A DNA stretch of 64,000 bases. Source: Moraxella boevrei DSM 14165 (lineage in GTDB: Bacteria; Pseudomonadota; Gammaproteobacteria; Pseudomonadales; Moraxellaceae). The translations under genes and the position numbers were made by a program. The stretch is from contig NZ_KB903812.1 of NCBI RefSeq assembly GCF_000379845.1, positions 1-64,000 of the forward strand, written 5' to 3'. Numbering within the stretch: position 1 is the first letter of the stretch; each line of letters begins with the position of its first letter. Under the pieces are notes generated by a model that was not told the DNA's origin, searched no databases, and saw nothing but the letters and a program-made list of their open reading frames with translations. Positions 51,253 through 60,564 of this stretch are shown in pieces.

Positions 51253-52878
51253 ATGATTACCAATCCGATTTTTTTGTCTATTTTTAACAATGAACTGCAA
51301 AAGAATAAAACCAAACGCCTTGGTATGATTTATAATTTTTATCGGATAATTATTGCGGTATTTTTTACCCTAAATTTTATCGTGGCAATGCAAAAAAGCA
51401 GTGAAAATTTGTTAGTTTTAATGAATTTATTGCCGACTTTTGGTTATTTGTTGTTTGCGATTGCGGTGTTGGTGGTTTATTATTATTATCCACGCAATTT
51501 GTTATTAATGTTTAGCCTTACCGTGGATATCATCACGTTGGCGATGATATTGTATTTTAGTGGTGGCTCGGATTTGCAGATTATATTATTATTTTTTGTG
51601 CAAGTTGCATCATCGTTTATGCTAGTACGCAGTCATCAAGCCACGTTACTCACGCTTTTTGCCATTAGTTTAGTGTTATATCAGCAATTTTATCAGCCAT
51701 TAAAAGGCGATATTAGCTATACCATGTTTAATGAATTTGGCTTAATGACCGCAAGTTTTATCATCGTGGCGTATTTGAGCCATAGTTTGTCAAAGCGGGT
51801 CAAACAAATCGAAGCTCTGTCGGAACGTCAAGTGACAGAGATGAATGCGGTCAACAGTATTAATAAAAAAATCGTGCAAATCATTGAACAAGGTGTCATG
51901 GTACTGTCACATGATTTAGAAGTGTTAATCGCCAATGATAAGGTGGTTGAGCAGTTAAATCTGCCAACACAAATTGAAAATTTTTGTTTGGCTAATATTA
52001 AGCCAGAGCTTGCCGATTTAATCCAACCTTATATCAAACAAAGCCAAGAAACCCTAATTTTTCGCCAACATAAAGCCAACACCAACAAAAATATACAAAT
52101 TTTTACCGATTATCGTTTACGCATTACTCAGTTAGATGAAAATTTGGCGTTGATTTTGGTGGAAGATTTACGCCGTGAACGAGCCCACGCCCAACAGCTC
52201 AAACTGGCATCACTTGGGCAATTAACCGCGAGCATCGCCCATGAAATCCGAAATCCACTCACCACTATTAGCCAAGCAAGCCAAATGCTCAAAGAAGATG
52301 CCCAACAGCCCAACTCATCGCTTAACAGCGAAGATATCGAGCTATACGACATGATTTTTAAACAAACCGTACGTGTCAATCAAATTATCGAAGACGTGCT
52401 AAAACTCTCTCGCCAACAAAAACCCCACCAAATTTATCTTGAACCAAAAACATGGTTACCTACTTTTATTCATGATAATTTTAAAGACCATGATGTGTTT
52501 TTGCATTGCGATACTGATAGCGGACTTTTGTTTGATAGCTATCAACTTGAACAAGTGTTGACGAATCTAATTAAAAACGGCTTGCGTTTTAGTAGCAAAT
52601 CCCACCCACACGCCTTTGTTAACCTTGATGTCTATGATACGGGCAAATTTATTCACATTGATGTCATTGACACAGGGTCAGGTGTCCCTGAACATCATAT
52701 TCAAGATTTATTTAACCCATTTTTTACCACCGACAATGACGGTACAGGGCTTGGGTTGTACTTATCACAAGCATTTTGTCAAGCCAATCATGCCGATTTG
52801 AAATATGTGGTAGAGCATGAACACACTTGTTTTAGAATTATTTGTGATAAAAAATTTATGCGTTCAGCGTTTGATTAA
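51253..52878 (+). CDS. PilS-like sensor histidine kinase
   Basis: 541 aa. The N-terminal 180 residues contain about six membrane helices (from MIYNFYRIIIAVFFTLNF), as in PilS. A PAS-like segment (about 215-300) follows, then the dimerisation/phosphoacceptor H-box LASLGQLTASIAHEIRNPLT (about 318-337), the N-box LTNLIKNGLRFSSKS, and the G-boxes DVIDTGSGVPEHH and DNDGTGLGLYLSQAF. PilS normally partners with the sigma54 activator PilR to control pilin expression. pilR is absent here, and the adjacent upstream gene encodes a LuxR-type regulator instead. Kinase domain firm; PilS orthology moderate. Confidence 0.87.
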   Translation: MITNPIFLSIFNNELQKNKTKRLGMIYNFYRIIIAVFFTLNFIVAMQKSSENLLVLMNLLPTFGYLLFAIAVLVVYYYYPRNLLLMFSLTVDIITLAMILYFSGGSDLQIILLFFVQVASSFMLVRSHQATLLTLFAISLVLYQQFYQPLKGDISYTMFNEFGLMTASFIIVAYLSHSLSKRVKQIEALSERQVTEMNAVNSINKKIVQIIEQGVMVLSHDLEVLIANDKVVEQLNLPTQIENFCLANIKPELADLIQPYIKQSQETLIFRQHKANTNKNIQIFTDYRLRITQLDENLALILVEDLRRERAHAQQLKLASLGQLTASIAHEIRNPLTTISQASQMLKEDAQQPNSSLNSEDIELYDMIFKQTVRVNQIIEDVLKLSRQQKPHQIYLEPKTWLPTFIHDNFKDHDVFLHCDTDSGLLFDSYQLEQVLTNLIKNGLRFSSKSHPHAFVNLDVYDTGKFIHIDVIDTGSGVPEHHIQDLFNPFFTTDNDGTGLGLYLSQAFCQANHADLKYVVEHEHTCFRIICDKKFMRSAFD

Positions 52879-53043
52879 TACCGTTTATCCGTCATGAACT
52901 CATTGATAACATAACATAAAGTCAACAATAAATGTTTTGTAATCTATCAAAAAAATTGCTATATTCATTCCGCTTTGTGAAATAAGCATTTAATATATGC
53001 GTTAAATCCCAATCATTACTCATATCACTTTTGAGGATACCTT

Positions 53044-54375
53044 ATGAAAAGTAATCAAGTATTAGAAATTCTTAAGAAAAAATACGCCCATGAACCTGAA
53101 TTTATCCAAGCGGTTGAAGAGTTATTAGAAGATATCGCCGACGTGTACGACAATCATGATAAATACCAAGCCGTTGATGTGCTAAGCCGTATTACCGAGC
53201 CTGACCGTATGTTTAGTTTTCGTATAAACTGGGAAGATGACAGCGGTAACGTACAAGTAAACCGTGGCTGGCGTGTACAATTTAACAATGCGTTAGGACC
53301 TTATAAAGGCGGTCTACGTTTTCACCCAACCGTCAATCCGTCAGTGTTAAAATTTTTGGGTTTTGAACAAATTTTTAAAAATGCGTTAACCGGCTTGCCA
53401 ATGGGTGGTGCCAAAGGTGGCTCTGACTTTGACCCAAAAGGTAAATCTGACAACGAAATTCGCCGTTTTTGCTATGCGTTTATCCGTGAATTAGCACCGT
53501 TTATCGGAGCAGATATGGACGTGCCTGCAGGTGATATTGGTGTGGGCGGACGTGAAGTGAACTATATGTTTGCCATGTACAAAAACATGACCCGTGAATG
53601 GACAGGCGTGTTAACAGGTAAAGGTGTGGGACATGGCGGTAGTCTTATCCGTACTGAAGCGACAGGTTACGGCTTGGTGTATTTCCTTGACAACATGCTA
53701 CAAACCGCCAACGACAGTTTAGCAGGCAAAACCGTGCTTATCTCTGGGGCAGGTAACGTGGCAACTTATGCCGCCAAAAAAGTAACTGAACTTGGCGGAA
53801 AAGTCATCACCTTATCAGACTCACTCGGTACACTGCATGACGAAAACGGCTTGACCCAAGAAAAAATTGACTGGGTTATCCAACAAAAAGCCCAACGCAA
53901 GCCATTAAAAGCGTATGTAAACGTTTTTGGCGGTGAATGGATTGAAGGCTCACGCCCTTGGCACATCAAAGCGGATATCGCACTACCCTGTGCCACCCAA
54001 AACGAAATCAACGGCGATGATGCAAAAAACTTGGTGAAAAATGGTGTACAATATGTCGCTGAAGGGGCAAATATGCCAAGCGATGCCGATGCGATTACCG
54101 AATTTCAAAAAAATGGCGTCAACTACGCCCCTGGTAAAGCATCAAATGCAGGTGGCGTGGCCGTTTCTGGCTTGGAAATGTCGCAAAACTCGGTACGTCA
54201 ATATGGCACATTTGAACAACTTGACCGCCAATTACAAGACATTATGAAAAATATTCATGAAGCCTGTGTGCAATATGGTAAAACAGCTGATGGTAAAATT
54301 GACTACAAAAAAGGTGCGAATATCGCAGGCTTTAGCCGTGTTGCCGATGCGTTGGTAAATTATGGTATTTTATAA
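53044..54375 (+). CDS. gdhA: NADP-specific glutamate dehydrogenase
   Basis: 443 aa hexameric enzyme for reductive amination of 2-oxoglutarate, assimilating ammonium. GPYKGGLRFHPTVNPSVLKF (about 85-104) and LTGLPMGGAKGGSDFDPKGK, with the catalytic lysine, are typical. VPAGDIGVGGREVNYMFAMY follows, then TGKGVGHGGSLIRTEATGYG, and the nucleotide-binding loop GAGNVATYAAKKVTELGGKV. Length is usual for the bacterial NADP form. Preceded by TTGAGGATACCTT, a good binding site, in a 165-bp gap with no gene. Confidence 0.97.
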   Translation: MKSNQVLEILKKKYAHEPEFIQAVEELLEDIADVYDNHDKYQAVDVLSRITEPDRMFSFRINWEDDSGNVQVNRGWRVQFNNALGPYKGGLRFHPTVNPSVLKFLGFEQIFKNALTGLPMGGAKGGSDFDPKGKSDNEIRRFCYAFIRELAPFIGADMDVPAGDIGVGGREVNYMFAMYKNMTREWTGVLTGKGVGHGGSLIRTEATGYGLVYFLDNMLQTANDSLAGKTVLISGAGNVATYAAKKVTELGGKVITLSDSLGTLHDENGLTQEKIDWVIQQKAQRKPLKAYVNVFGGEWIEGSRPWHIKADIALPCATQNEINGDDAKNLVKNGVQYVAEGANMPSDADAITEFQKNGVNYAPGKASNAGGVAVSGLEMSQNSVRQYGTFEQLDRQLQDIMKNIHEACVQYGKTADGKIDYKKGANIAGFSRVADALVNYGIL

Positions 54376-54506
54376 TTTTTTATAATCACCATCGCAAAAA
54401 CCGCTTGCTTATTGTTATCAAGCTAACCTTTAATCTGTTATCTTAGGTTTAAGGTTGGTTTATAATTAAGAAATCTTTGTTTTTGCTTTATAAAACCTGT
54501 TAAAAT

Positions 54507-54541
54507 AAAAACCGATAATTGTCAATCAATTATCGGTTTTT
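54507..54541. terminator. Bidirectional terminator between gdhA and the PBP7-like gene
   Basis: AAAAACCGATAATT (54507-54520) pairs perfectly with AATTATCGGTTTTT (54528-54541), loop GTCAATC. Confidence 0.9.
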
Positions 54542-54565
54542 TATTATTAGCTTTATCAACTTAAA

Positions 54566-55615
54566 TTAAGTAAAACGACGCATACTCAAATTTGCAATGA
54601 TATTTTCCGCATCTTGCCAACGGGTTTTTGAATCTGGAGCTCCAAGCAATACCACGATTGACGGACGACCATTTACCGTGGTTTCAAACATCACGCAGTT
54701 GCCTGCTTCACGGATAAAACCTGTTTTTGAAAAACCAATATTATACAAACCATCACGCACCATATAATTGGTACTGCGTGCCGCAATACTACGAAAACCT
54801 GATGCCGTATTATTGACATAAAACTCACGATTTGGTGTGGTGCTAAACTGGCTAATCAAGTTATGTTTGTAAGCATGACGTGCCAAAATCGCCAAATCAC
54901 GTGGCGATGAAACGTTACGGGCATCTAACCCTGACGGGTCATAAAACACGGTCTGAGTCATACCAAGTTCACGAGCTTTTTGGTTCATTTTGTACATAAA
55001 ACCATCATAACCCGATGGGTCAGTACGGGCTAAAGCCTTTGCTGCAGGGTTTTCTGACTTCATCAGCATCATCAGTAGCATTTCAGCACGGTTAAGTTGA
55101 TCGCCGACTTTTAAGCGGTCGCTACCTGATTTTTTTGGGGTTTTAAAATCAAGCGAGTCAATGGTCAACATATCATTCATGTTTGCACCCGACTCAGACA
55201 CCACAAGGGCGGTCATCACTTTGCTAATTGATGCGATTGGGCGAGCGACATCGGCATTTTTTTCATAAATGACTTGCCCTGTTAACGCATCTAGCACCAA
55301 CGCCCCTTTTGAGCTAGCGTAGTAGCTACTTGGATTGTTCCAATTGGTATTGCCTGAATTGGCAGACCAGTTGTATTGATTGGTTGTGCTTGGTTGATTG
55401 GTAATGGTTTGGACGGTGCGGGTGGTGGTTGTGGTTGACAAACTGCTGTTATTGTACATCACGGCTTTGGCTTTATCTAGGCTATCTTGTCCGCCCCAAC
55501 TGATTTTTGCCTGACCTGATTGTAATGCCAATTCCGCATGGCTTGACACGCTGACACCTAGCAAACTGCCAACCACAATACTTAACCCCAATGTCTTTTT
55601 TAACAATGCCTTCAT
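54566..55615 (-). CDS. pbpG: D-alanyl-D-alanine endopeptidase, PBP7/PbpG family
   Basis: 349 aa low-molecular-weight penicillin-binding protein (S11 family) that trims or cleaves peptide cross-links in the periplasm. Signal peptide about 1-28 (VSSHAE). Active-site SxxK in PIASISKVMTALVV (about 130), SxN in LMLMKSENPAAKAL (about 187), and KTG in NIGFSKTGFIREAGNC (about 303). A serine/threonine-rich linker (about 58-95) precedes the catalytic domain. It lacks the C-terminal amphipathic anchor of DacA-type enzymes, favouring PbpG. Confidence 0.9.
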   Translation of the reverse strand: MKALLKKTLGLSIVVGSLLGVSVSSHAELALQSGQAKISWGGQDSLDKAKAVMYNNSSLSTTTTTRTVQTITNQPSTTNQYNWSANSGNTNWNNPSSYYASSKGALVLDALTGQVIYEKNADVARPIASISKVMTALVVSESGANMNDMLTIDSLDFKTPKKSGSDRLKVGDQLNRAEMLLMMLMKSENPAAKALARTDPSGYDGFMYKMNQKARELGMTQTVFYDPSGLDARNVSSPRDLAILARHAYKHNLISQFSTTPNREFYVNNTASGFRSIAARSTNYMVRDGLYNIGFSKTGFIREAGNCVMFETTVNGRPSIVVLLGAPDSKTRWQDAENIIANLSMRRFT

Positions 55616-56132
55616 AATTCAACTCACCTTTGCTAACTTATTGGTAAAATTTTTTTGACAAAATCAAAACAAGTTGATAGCTCTTTATCAACTGCTGAAT
55701 TTACTTTGCCAGTACTTGACCAAATGCACCAAATTTTTGCTAAATTCAGCCAACATTTGGGATTATGCATGATTTATTTCATCAAACTTATTTACCGACA
55801 ATTGTGCAACACTAGCGTTTGATAAAATATAAGAACGCATAATTCTACATTTTTTATTGTAGCGAGAGTGATTTAACAAATCAACAACAAAAGTGATAAA
55901 TGGTTAAGTTTGTACAAAATCAAGTAGCATTGTTACAATCTCTTAAGATATCTGTTTTAGCTTTAATCTATTTTTTATACCCATTTTTTATCCTTAAAAC
56001 AGCCTGATGTAAGCCGTTACTATTTCTATTCAATCTATTTTGGGTTATAATAAAATAAATTTTTAAAAATTCTTTGTTGTATGTGGTGTTTCTGACTACT
56101 TATTTTTAAATCCAACAGACGAAAGGTGTTTT
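55616..56132. other. 517-bp intergenic region between the divergent PBP7-like gene and the broken binding-protein gene
   Basis: No credible gene. Small features: an inverted repeat GTTGATA (55674-55680) with ATCAAC (about 55688-55693), a short CTACA/TGTAG palindrome near 55850-55863, and GTTATAAT at about 56045 as a likely -10 for the binding-protein gene. The rest is AT-rich spacer. It is the longest gene-free stretch in the window. Confidence 0.5.
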
Positions 56133-57034
56133 ATGCAATTTTCATTTTCACGTTTAGCAGGGGCGATGCTCGCTGTCAGTAGTTTATGGTTAGTGGCTTG
56201 CAATAAAGCTGAAGAAACCAAAACAGAAGCTACAACTGCCCTGTGCCAGCAAGCAATCCAACTACTACACCAGTATCTGCCGACCCAAATGCTGAAAGTA
56301 TCGTGGTAGCAACCGATGCGAGTTATCCACCCTATGAGTTCAAGAATGAAAAGGGGGCGATTGTTGGTTTTGATGTGGATTTGATGAATGCAGTTGCTCA
56401 AAGAGCAGGTATTAATATTACCGTTATCTCAAAATCATTTGAAAACATTTTGGCAGGTGTGAATACAGACGCTCATGATGTAGGGATGTCTACCATTGCA
56501 CGAAACCCTGAGCGAGAAAACGCTTATGAACTATCAGCTACCTATGCTTATGGCAAAGATGTCATTGTAACAACACCTGACAACACCAGCATTAAAACCT
56601 TTGATGATCTAAAAAATGTCAAAGTGGCAACAGAAACTGACACTTTTTCAGCAGAAGATTTAACAAAACTACAAGGTGAAAATAATCCAAACTTAGTACT
56701 GACAAAAACCAATTATTTGGCATTACAGCAACTGGCACAAGGCAAAGTAGATGCCGTACTTGCTGAACAGGGCGTCATGCAATATCATTTAAAATCAATT
56801 GGCAATAAAAAATTCCGCTTTACAGGCGAAGGGAATTATTTTGTGCCTTATGAGATGGTTTGGCTTGCCAAAAAAGGCAACAAAACCTTGATTGAAAAAC
56901 TCAATAAAGGCTTGGCTGAAGTGGTTGCAGATGGTACTTATGCCAAAATTTACGAACAATGGTTCGGCGTTGCACCAACGCCAGAACAATTACCAAAAGT
57001 TGGAGTACCTACCTCAGCGAGTGCGGTGCAATAA
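56133..57034 (+). pseudogene. Frameshifted amino-acid ABC transporter binding lipoprotein
   Basis: A good start (GAAAGG, then ATG 56133) encodes a lipoprotein signal peptide, MQFSFSRLAGAMLAVSSLWL with lipobox LVAC, and a linker to about TEATTA. The frame then reaches a stop at about 56307. The mature SBP family 3 domain (VVATDASYPPYEFKNEKGAI to KIYEQWFGVAPTPEQLP) is in another frame, open from 56243 to 57034. One extra C in the CCC run at 56239-56241 would restore TTAPVPASNPTTTPVSADP and join the two. This is a single-base deletion in a short C tract: real mutation, phase-variable switch, or sequencing error. The domain itself looks intact. Confidence 0.85.
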
Positions 57035-57075
57035 TTATGACACAGCTTAAAAATAATTCAAAAAAGTTACTTAAC

Positions 57076-57100
57076 ATAAGTTGGGTTTTACCCAGCTTAT
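57076..57100 (+). terminator. Terminator after the broken binding-protein gene, overlapping the MFS gene end
   Basis: ATAAGTTGGGT (57076-57086) pairs with ACCCAGCTTAT (57090-57100) with one G-U pair, followed by TTTTTTTT. It overlaps the last codons of the convergent MFS gene. Confidence 0.8.
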
Positions 57101-58407
57101 TTTTTTTCCAATCGGTAAAGCCCGTGCAAATTTGCCAATAATATAGAAACAATCACACCGCCAATACACAAGAACACCACATATAACGCAGGGGCTAAGC
57201 TAAGCTTTGTCACCATAAATGTCAGCAAAATCGGCGTTAATACCCCCGTCCCTGCATACGCCAAATTATACGCCAACGCCGTGCCTGAACAGCGGACTTT
57301 GGTCGGAAATAGACCCACGCAAAGGCTTGGCACAACCCCAATCACCCCGACAAAAAAGCCAAATATCACATAATACAGCAATATAAAATCGCCCATTTGT
57401 GCCAAATGATAAAAAAACAACACGCTCGTAACAGTCAATAACATACAGCCAATGCCAAAGACTTTACCCGAATTAAAGCGGTCTGACAAATAACCGAACA
57501 TTACCGCCCCAATGCTTGCAAACAAAATCGCCAAGCCATTGGCAATCATAATCTCACTAGTTGATGCGTCAAAATACTCCACCGCCAAACTTGGCAACAG
57601 TAAAAATACAATCAAATATATACTGGCACTAAACCACGACAACACAAAGGTAATCATCAGTCCATAGCGGTATTTTTTGAGCACTTTTAACACAGGCAAT
57701 TTTGGTAACAACTCATCATTGTTTTTGGCGACTAGCCATAACGGTGTTTCGGTCAAACGATAACTTAAAAAAATCGTTACCAGTGAGCCGACCGAACCTA
57801 GAATAAACGGTATTCGCCAACCAAAATTTTGCATTTGTTCAAGGGTTAAGACTTCTGATAAAACTACCGAACTCACACTCGCGAGTAAGGCCGATGCCAC
57901 CAACATCGCAATCATCAACCCACTCGCTAGCCCCGTTTGCCAACGCGGTACTTGCTCCATTATATACACCCATGAAATCGGCACTTCTGAACCAATGCCA
58001 ATTCCTTGCAATAACCGCACCAACAAAAACAGCCCAATCGCCCAAATGCCAATCATCTCATAAGTCGGCATCAGCCCAATTATTAGCGTGGAAAATGTCA
58101 TGGTAAACAGGCTATACAACATCACTTTTTTGCGACCAAATCTATCGGCAATATCCGCTAATATCAACCCGCCTAACGGACGTGATATATAGCCTACCAC
58201 CAACAGTCCCAAAAAACCCAGATTTTTTAAATTACTATCTAAATCTTTGGGGAAAAAAGCATTAATAATCGCATCATAAAAGAAAAAATACACAATAAAA
58301 TTAAAACAAGTAAAAAATCCTGCCCAAGCCACCAAGGCAATCAGTTGGCGTTCTTGCGTGTTTAGCACTCGCAATTCTTCATTATTGATTTGGGAAAAAA
58401 ACGGCAT
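57097..58407 (-). CDS. MFS transporter, metabolite:H+ symporter-like
   Basis: About 436 aa from ATG 58407 (MPFFSQINNEELRVL); an in-frame TTG lies at 58422. Twelve hydrophobic segments. Family motifs are ADIADRFGRKKVMLYSL (loop 2-3, about 91-107), LLQGIGIGSEVPISWVYIME in helix 4, and ITF-free loop 8-9 GYLSDRFNSGKV, the second copy of the motif. The sequence resembles the MHS group (citrate, shikimate, proline/betaine or alpha-ketoglutarate carriers); the substrate is not determinable. Convergent with the preceding gene and monocistronic. Confidence 0.88.
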   Translation of the reverse strand: MPFFSQINNEELRVLNTQERQLIALVAWAGFFTCFNFIVYFFFYDAIINAFFPKDLDSNLKNLGFLGLLVVGYISRPLGGLILADIADRFGRKKVMLYSLFTMTFSTLIIGLMPTYEMIGIWAIGLFLLVRLLQGIGIGSEVPISWVYIMEQVPRWQTGLASGLMIAMLVASALLASVSSVVLSEVLTLEQMQNFGWRIPFILGSVGSLVTIFLSYRLTETPLWLVAKNNDELLPKLPVLKVLKKYRYGLMITFVLSWFSASIYLIVFLLLPSLAVEYFDASTSEIMIANGLAILFASIGAVMFGYLSDRFNSGKVFGIGCMLLTVTSVLFFYHLAQMGDFILLYYVIFGFFVGVIGVVPSLCVGLFPTKVRCSGTALAYNLAYAGTGVLTPILLTFMVTKLSLAPALYVVFLCIGGVIVSILLANLHGLYRLEKK

Positions 58408-58488
58408 AACTTTTTGCACCAATTATTTTTTTAATAAATTTAATCTTAATTTTTAACAAATATTTTAGCAAAACCACATTTTAACAAA

Positions 58489-60291
58489 CTATAATAACCA
58501 TTGAATTGGCAATAGGGAAAACACCCGCACCCACAAGCGATTTGCCATCGATAAACGTGGTTCATTACTTTTGGTAATCACCGTATCAGGCTGACCTGTT
58601 TGGCTAGTTATCACGCCGTCTTTGTCTAAGGTCTGCCAAACCAACTGATTATCCACCGCAAAACCTAAACGATACGCCACATTCAGCAGTTCATCGTCAA
58701 AAACCGCATGAATGCCTTTTGCCAACTCATCATCATAAATCAGGACGCCAAGCTCCGTATTAATGTTGGCAGAGCGTGGGTCAACATTATACGAACCAAT
58801 AAATACCAATCGCTCATCCACCGCAAAGGCTTTGGTATGTAGGCTCGTGCTGATTTCATTACGGCGTAAACTCGGTTTTTTGATACGTAAATCGGCATCG
58901 GCACTGGACTTTAGTTCGTACAATCGCACGCCTGCACGGAGCATCGGCAACCTTACTCCACTATAACCTGCGTGTACGGTCGGCACGTCCGTTGAATCAA
59001 AGGAATTGGTTAGCACGGTAACTTTAACACCATTTTTGACAAGCTGATTTAGCTCGGCAACGCCTTTATTAGTCGGGACAAAATACGATGAAATAATGGT
59101 CAATTTTTCACTCGGCGTGCCTATCGCCTTGCGTAATTGGGCGACAAGACGACTAGATTTATCATCTTTTTTTGCCAATTTTGTCACCTCATCAGCAAAA
59201 AAATCAATCTTTTTCCAACGCAATGGTAACGTGCCTTTGGTTAATAATTTATCAATACCAACAGGCTGTTTTATAGTACGTTCTGCCAATTGATTATAAG
59301 AATTATTTTGTGAGTTTAAGTTGGGTAATTGATAAAATTGGGCAAACGTTAGCCACGATTTTGCAAGTTTTGGTTGATAAATTTTATCCAAACTTGCCAA
59401 AAATCGCTGTTCTGCCGTTTGGTCTTGTGGTATTTGATTGGTTTTATTAATCATATCATAAGGAAAAACTAATGTTTCAATATCATAGGACGCATCGGAC
59501 TGCCAATAACTGTCAAAATTGTCGCTAATCCGTTCAACCACCTGACCTGCCAGCAACACATCAAGGTCAGAAAATTCATTACTCGTATCACTGCGTAAAT
59601 ATTCGTTGCCAATATTTCGCCCACCAATTATAGACAATTGTTGGTCAAAAGTCATGCTTTTATTGTGCATTCGCCGATGATAACGTGGCACACCTAACAC
59701 AAAATTAATCGGACGCATAGAACGGATAATTTTTGGATTTATCAAACGCACCGAAACATTTGGATGAGCCGAAAAAGCCAATAATTGTTGGTCAAGTTGG
59801 CTATCGGTATTTAAATCATCGAGCAACAAACGCACCTTTACCCCACGTTTTGCCACATCATATAGCTCTTTCATCATCAACTGCCCTACTTCATCATTAT
59901 TCCAAATATAATATTGAATATCAATGCTATGCTGAGCGTAACTTGTAAGCAGACTGCGAGATGCCAACGCATCACGACTGGTAATAATCGGATAATAGCC
60001 CGAAAGTTGTGGATTATTCGGATGGGTATTGCTAATTTTTTTTACCAAAGATTGGCTATTGAACGGTAATTTTGTGGGACTATTTGCCAAATTTTGTTCT
60101 TTTTTAACCAAAGGTGAAGCGGTTAAATGGGGCTGTCTTGGCAAGGTTTGACAACCCGTTAATACGACCAATAACCCACCAATCAATATTAACATTGGTA
60201 TCGACAAGAACAAGCCACGCTTTATCAAAGACTGCACAAAACACCAAAAAATCGGCGGAATAATTGGGCGAAACGTGGCAGTTTTATTCAC
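58489..60291 (-). CDS. Phospholipase D family lipoprotein (ClsC/YmdC-like cardiolipin synthase)
   Basis: 600 aa. It has an unusually long N-terminal hydrophobic leader with lipobox VVLTGC (cysteine about 47). A shorter start at ATG 60195 (MLILIGGLLVVLTGC) would give a standard lipoprotein signal and may be the true one. Two HKD motifs: HNKSMTFDQQLSIIGGRN (about 211-228) and HTKAFAVDERLVFIGSYN (about 492-509), with SIDIQYYIWNNDEVG ahead of the first. ClsC-type enzymes make cardiolipin from phosphatidylglycerol and phosphatidylethanolamine. A generic phospholipase is the alternative. Confidence 0.85.
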   Translation of the reverse strand: MNKTATFRPIIPPIFWCFVQSLIKRGLFLSIPMLILIGGLLVVLTGCQTLPRQPHLTASPLVKKEQNLANSPTKLPFNSQSLVKKISNTHPNNPQLSGYYPIITSRDALASRSLLTSYAQHSIDIQYYIWNNDEVGQLMMKELYDVAKRGVKVRLLLDDLNTDSQLDQQLLAFSAHPNVSVRLINPKIIRSMRPINFVLGVPRYHRRMHNKSMTFDQQLSIIGGRNIGNEYLRSDTSNEFSDLDVLLAGQVVERISDNFDSYWQSDASYDIETLVFPYDMINKTNQIPQDQTAEQRFLASLDKIYQPKLAKSWLTFAQFYQLPNLNSQNNSYNQLAERTIKQPVGIDKLLTKGTLPLRWKKIDFFADEVTKLAKKDDKSSRLVAQLRKAIGTPSEKLTIISSYFVPTNKGVAELNQLVKNGVKVTVLTNSFDSTDVPTVHAGYSGVRLPMLRAGVRLYELKSSADADLRIKKPSLRRNEISTSLHTKAFAVDERLVFIGSYNVDPRSANINTELGVLIYDDELAKGIHAVFDDELLNVAYRLGFAVDNQLVWQTLDKDGVITSQTGQPDTVITKSNEPRLSMANRLWVRVFSLLPIQWLL

Positions 60292-60564
60292 AGTTAATCA
60301 TCTCAATTGGTAGGCTAAAAAAGGAGCAAAAGGGGTTAAAATTTTTAAAAAATGGCTAAGTTTAGCAATTTCACACATAATTCGCTACCATGTTAAGAAT
60401 ATTAGATTGTAATTTTTTGTTAATTATGGATTTAGCTGAATTTTTACAAAAATTTAAGTTTACAGTTATTCACTTTTTATCAGTTTTACGGTAAAATGGG
60501 CAAATTTACATGTACCGTTTTTGATTTTTTAGTCACCAACCACCATTTTATATAGGGCATTTTT

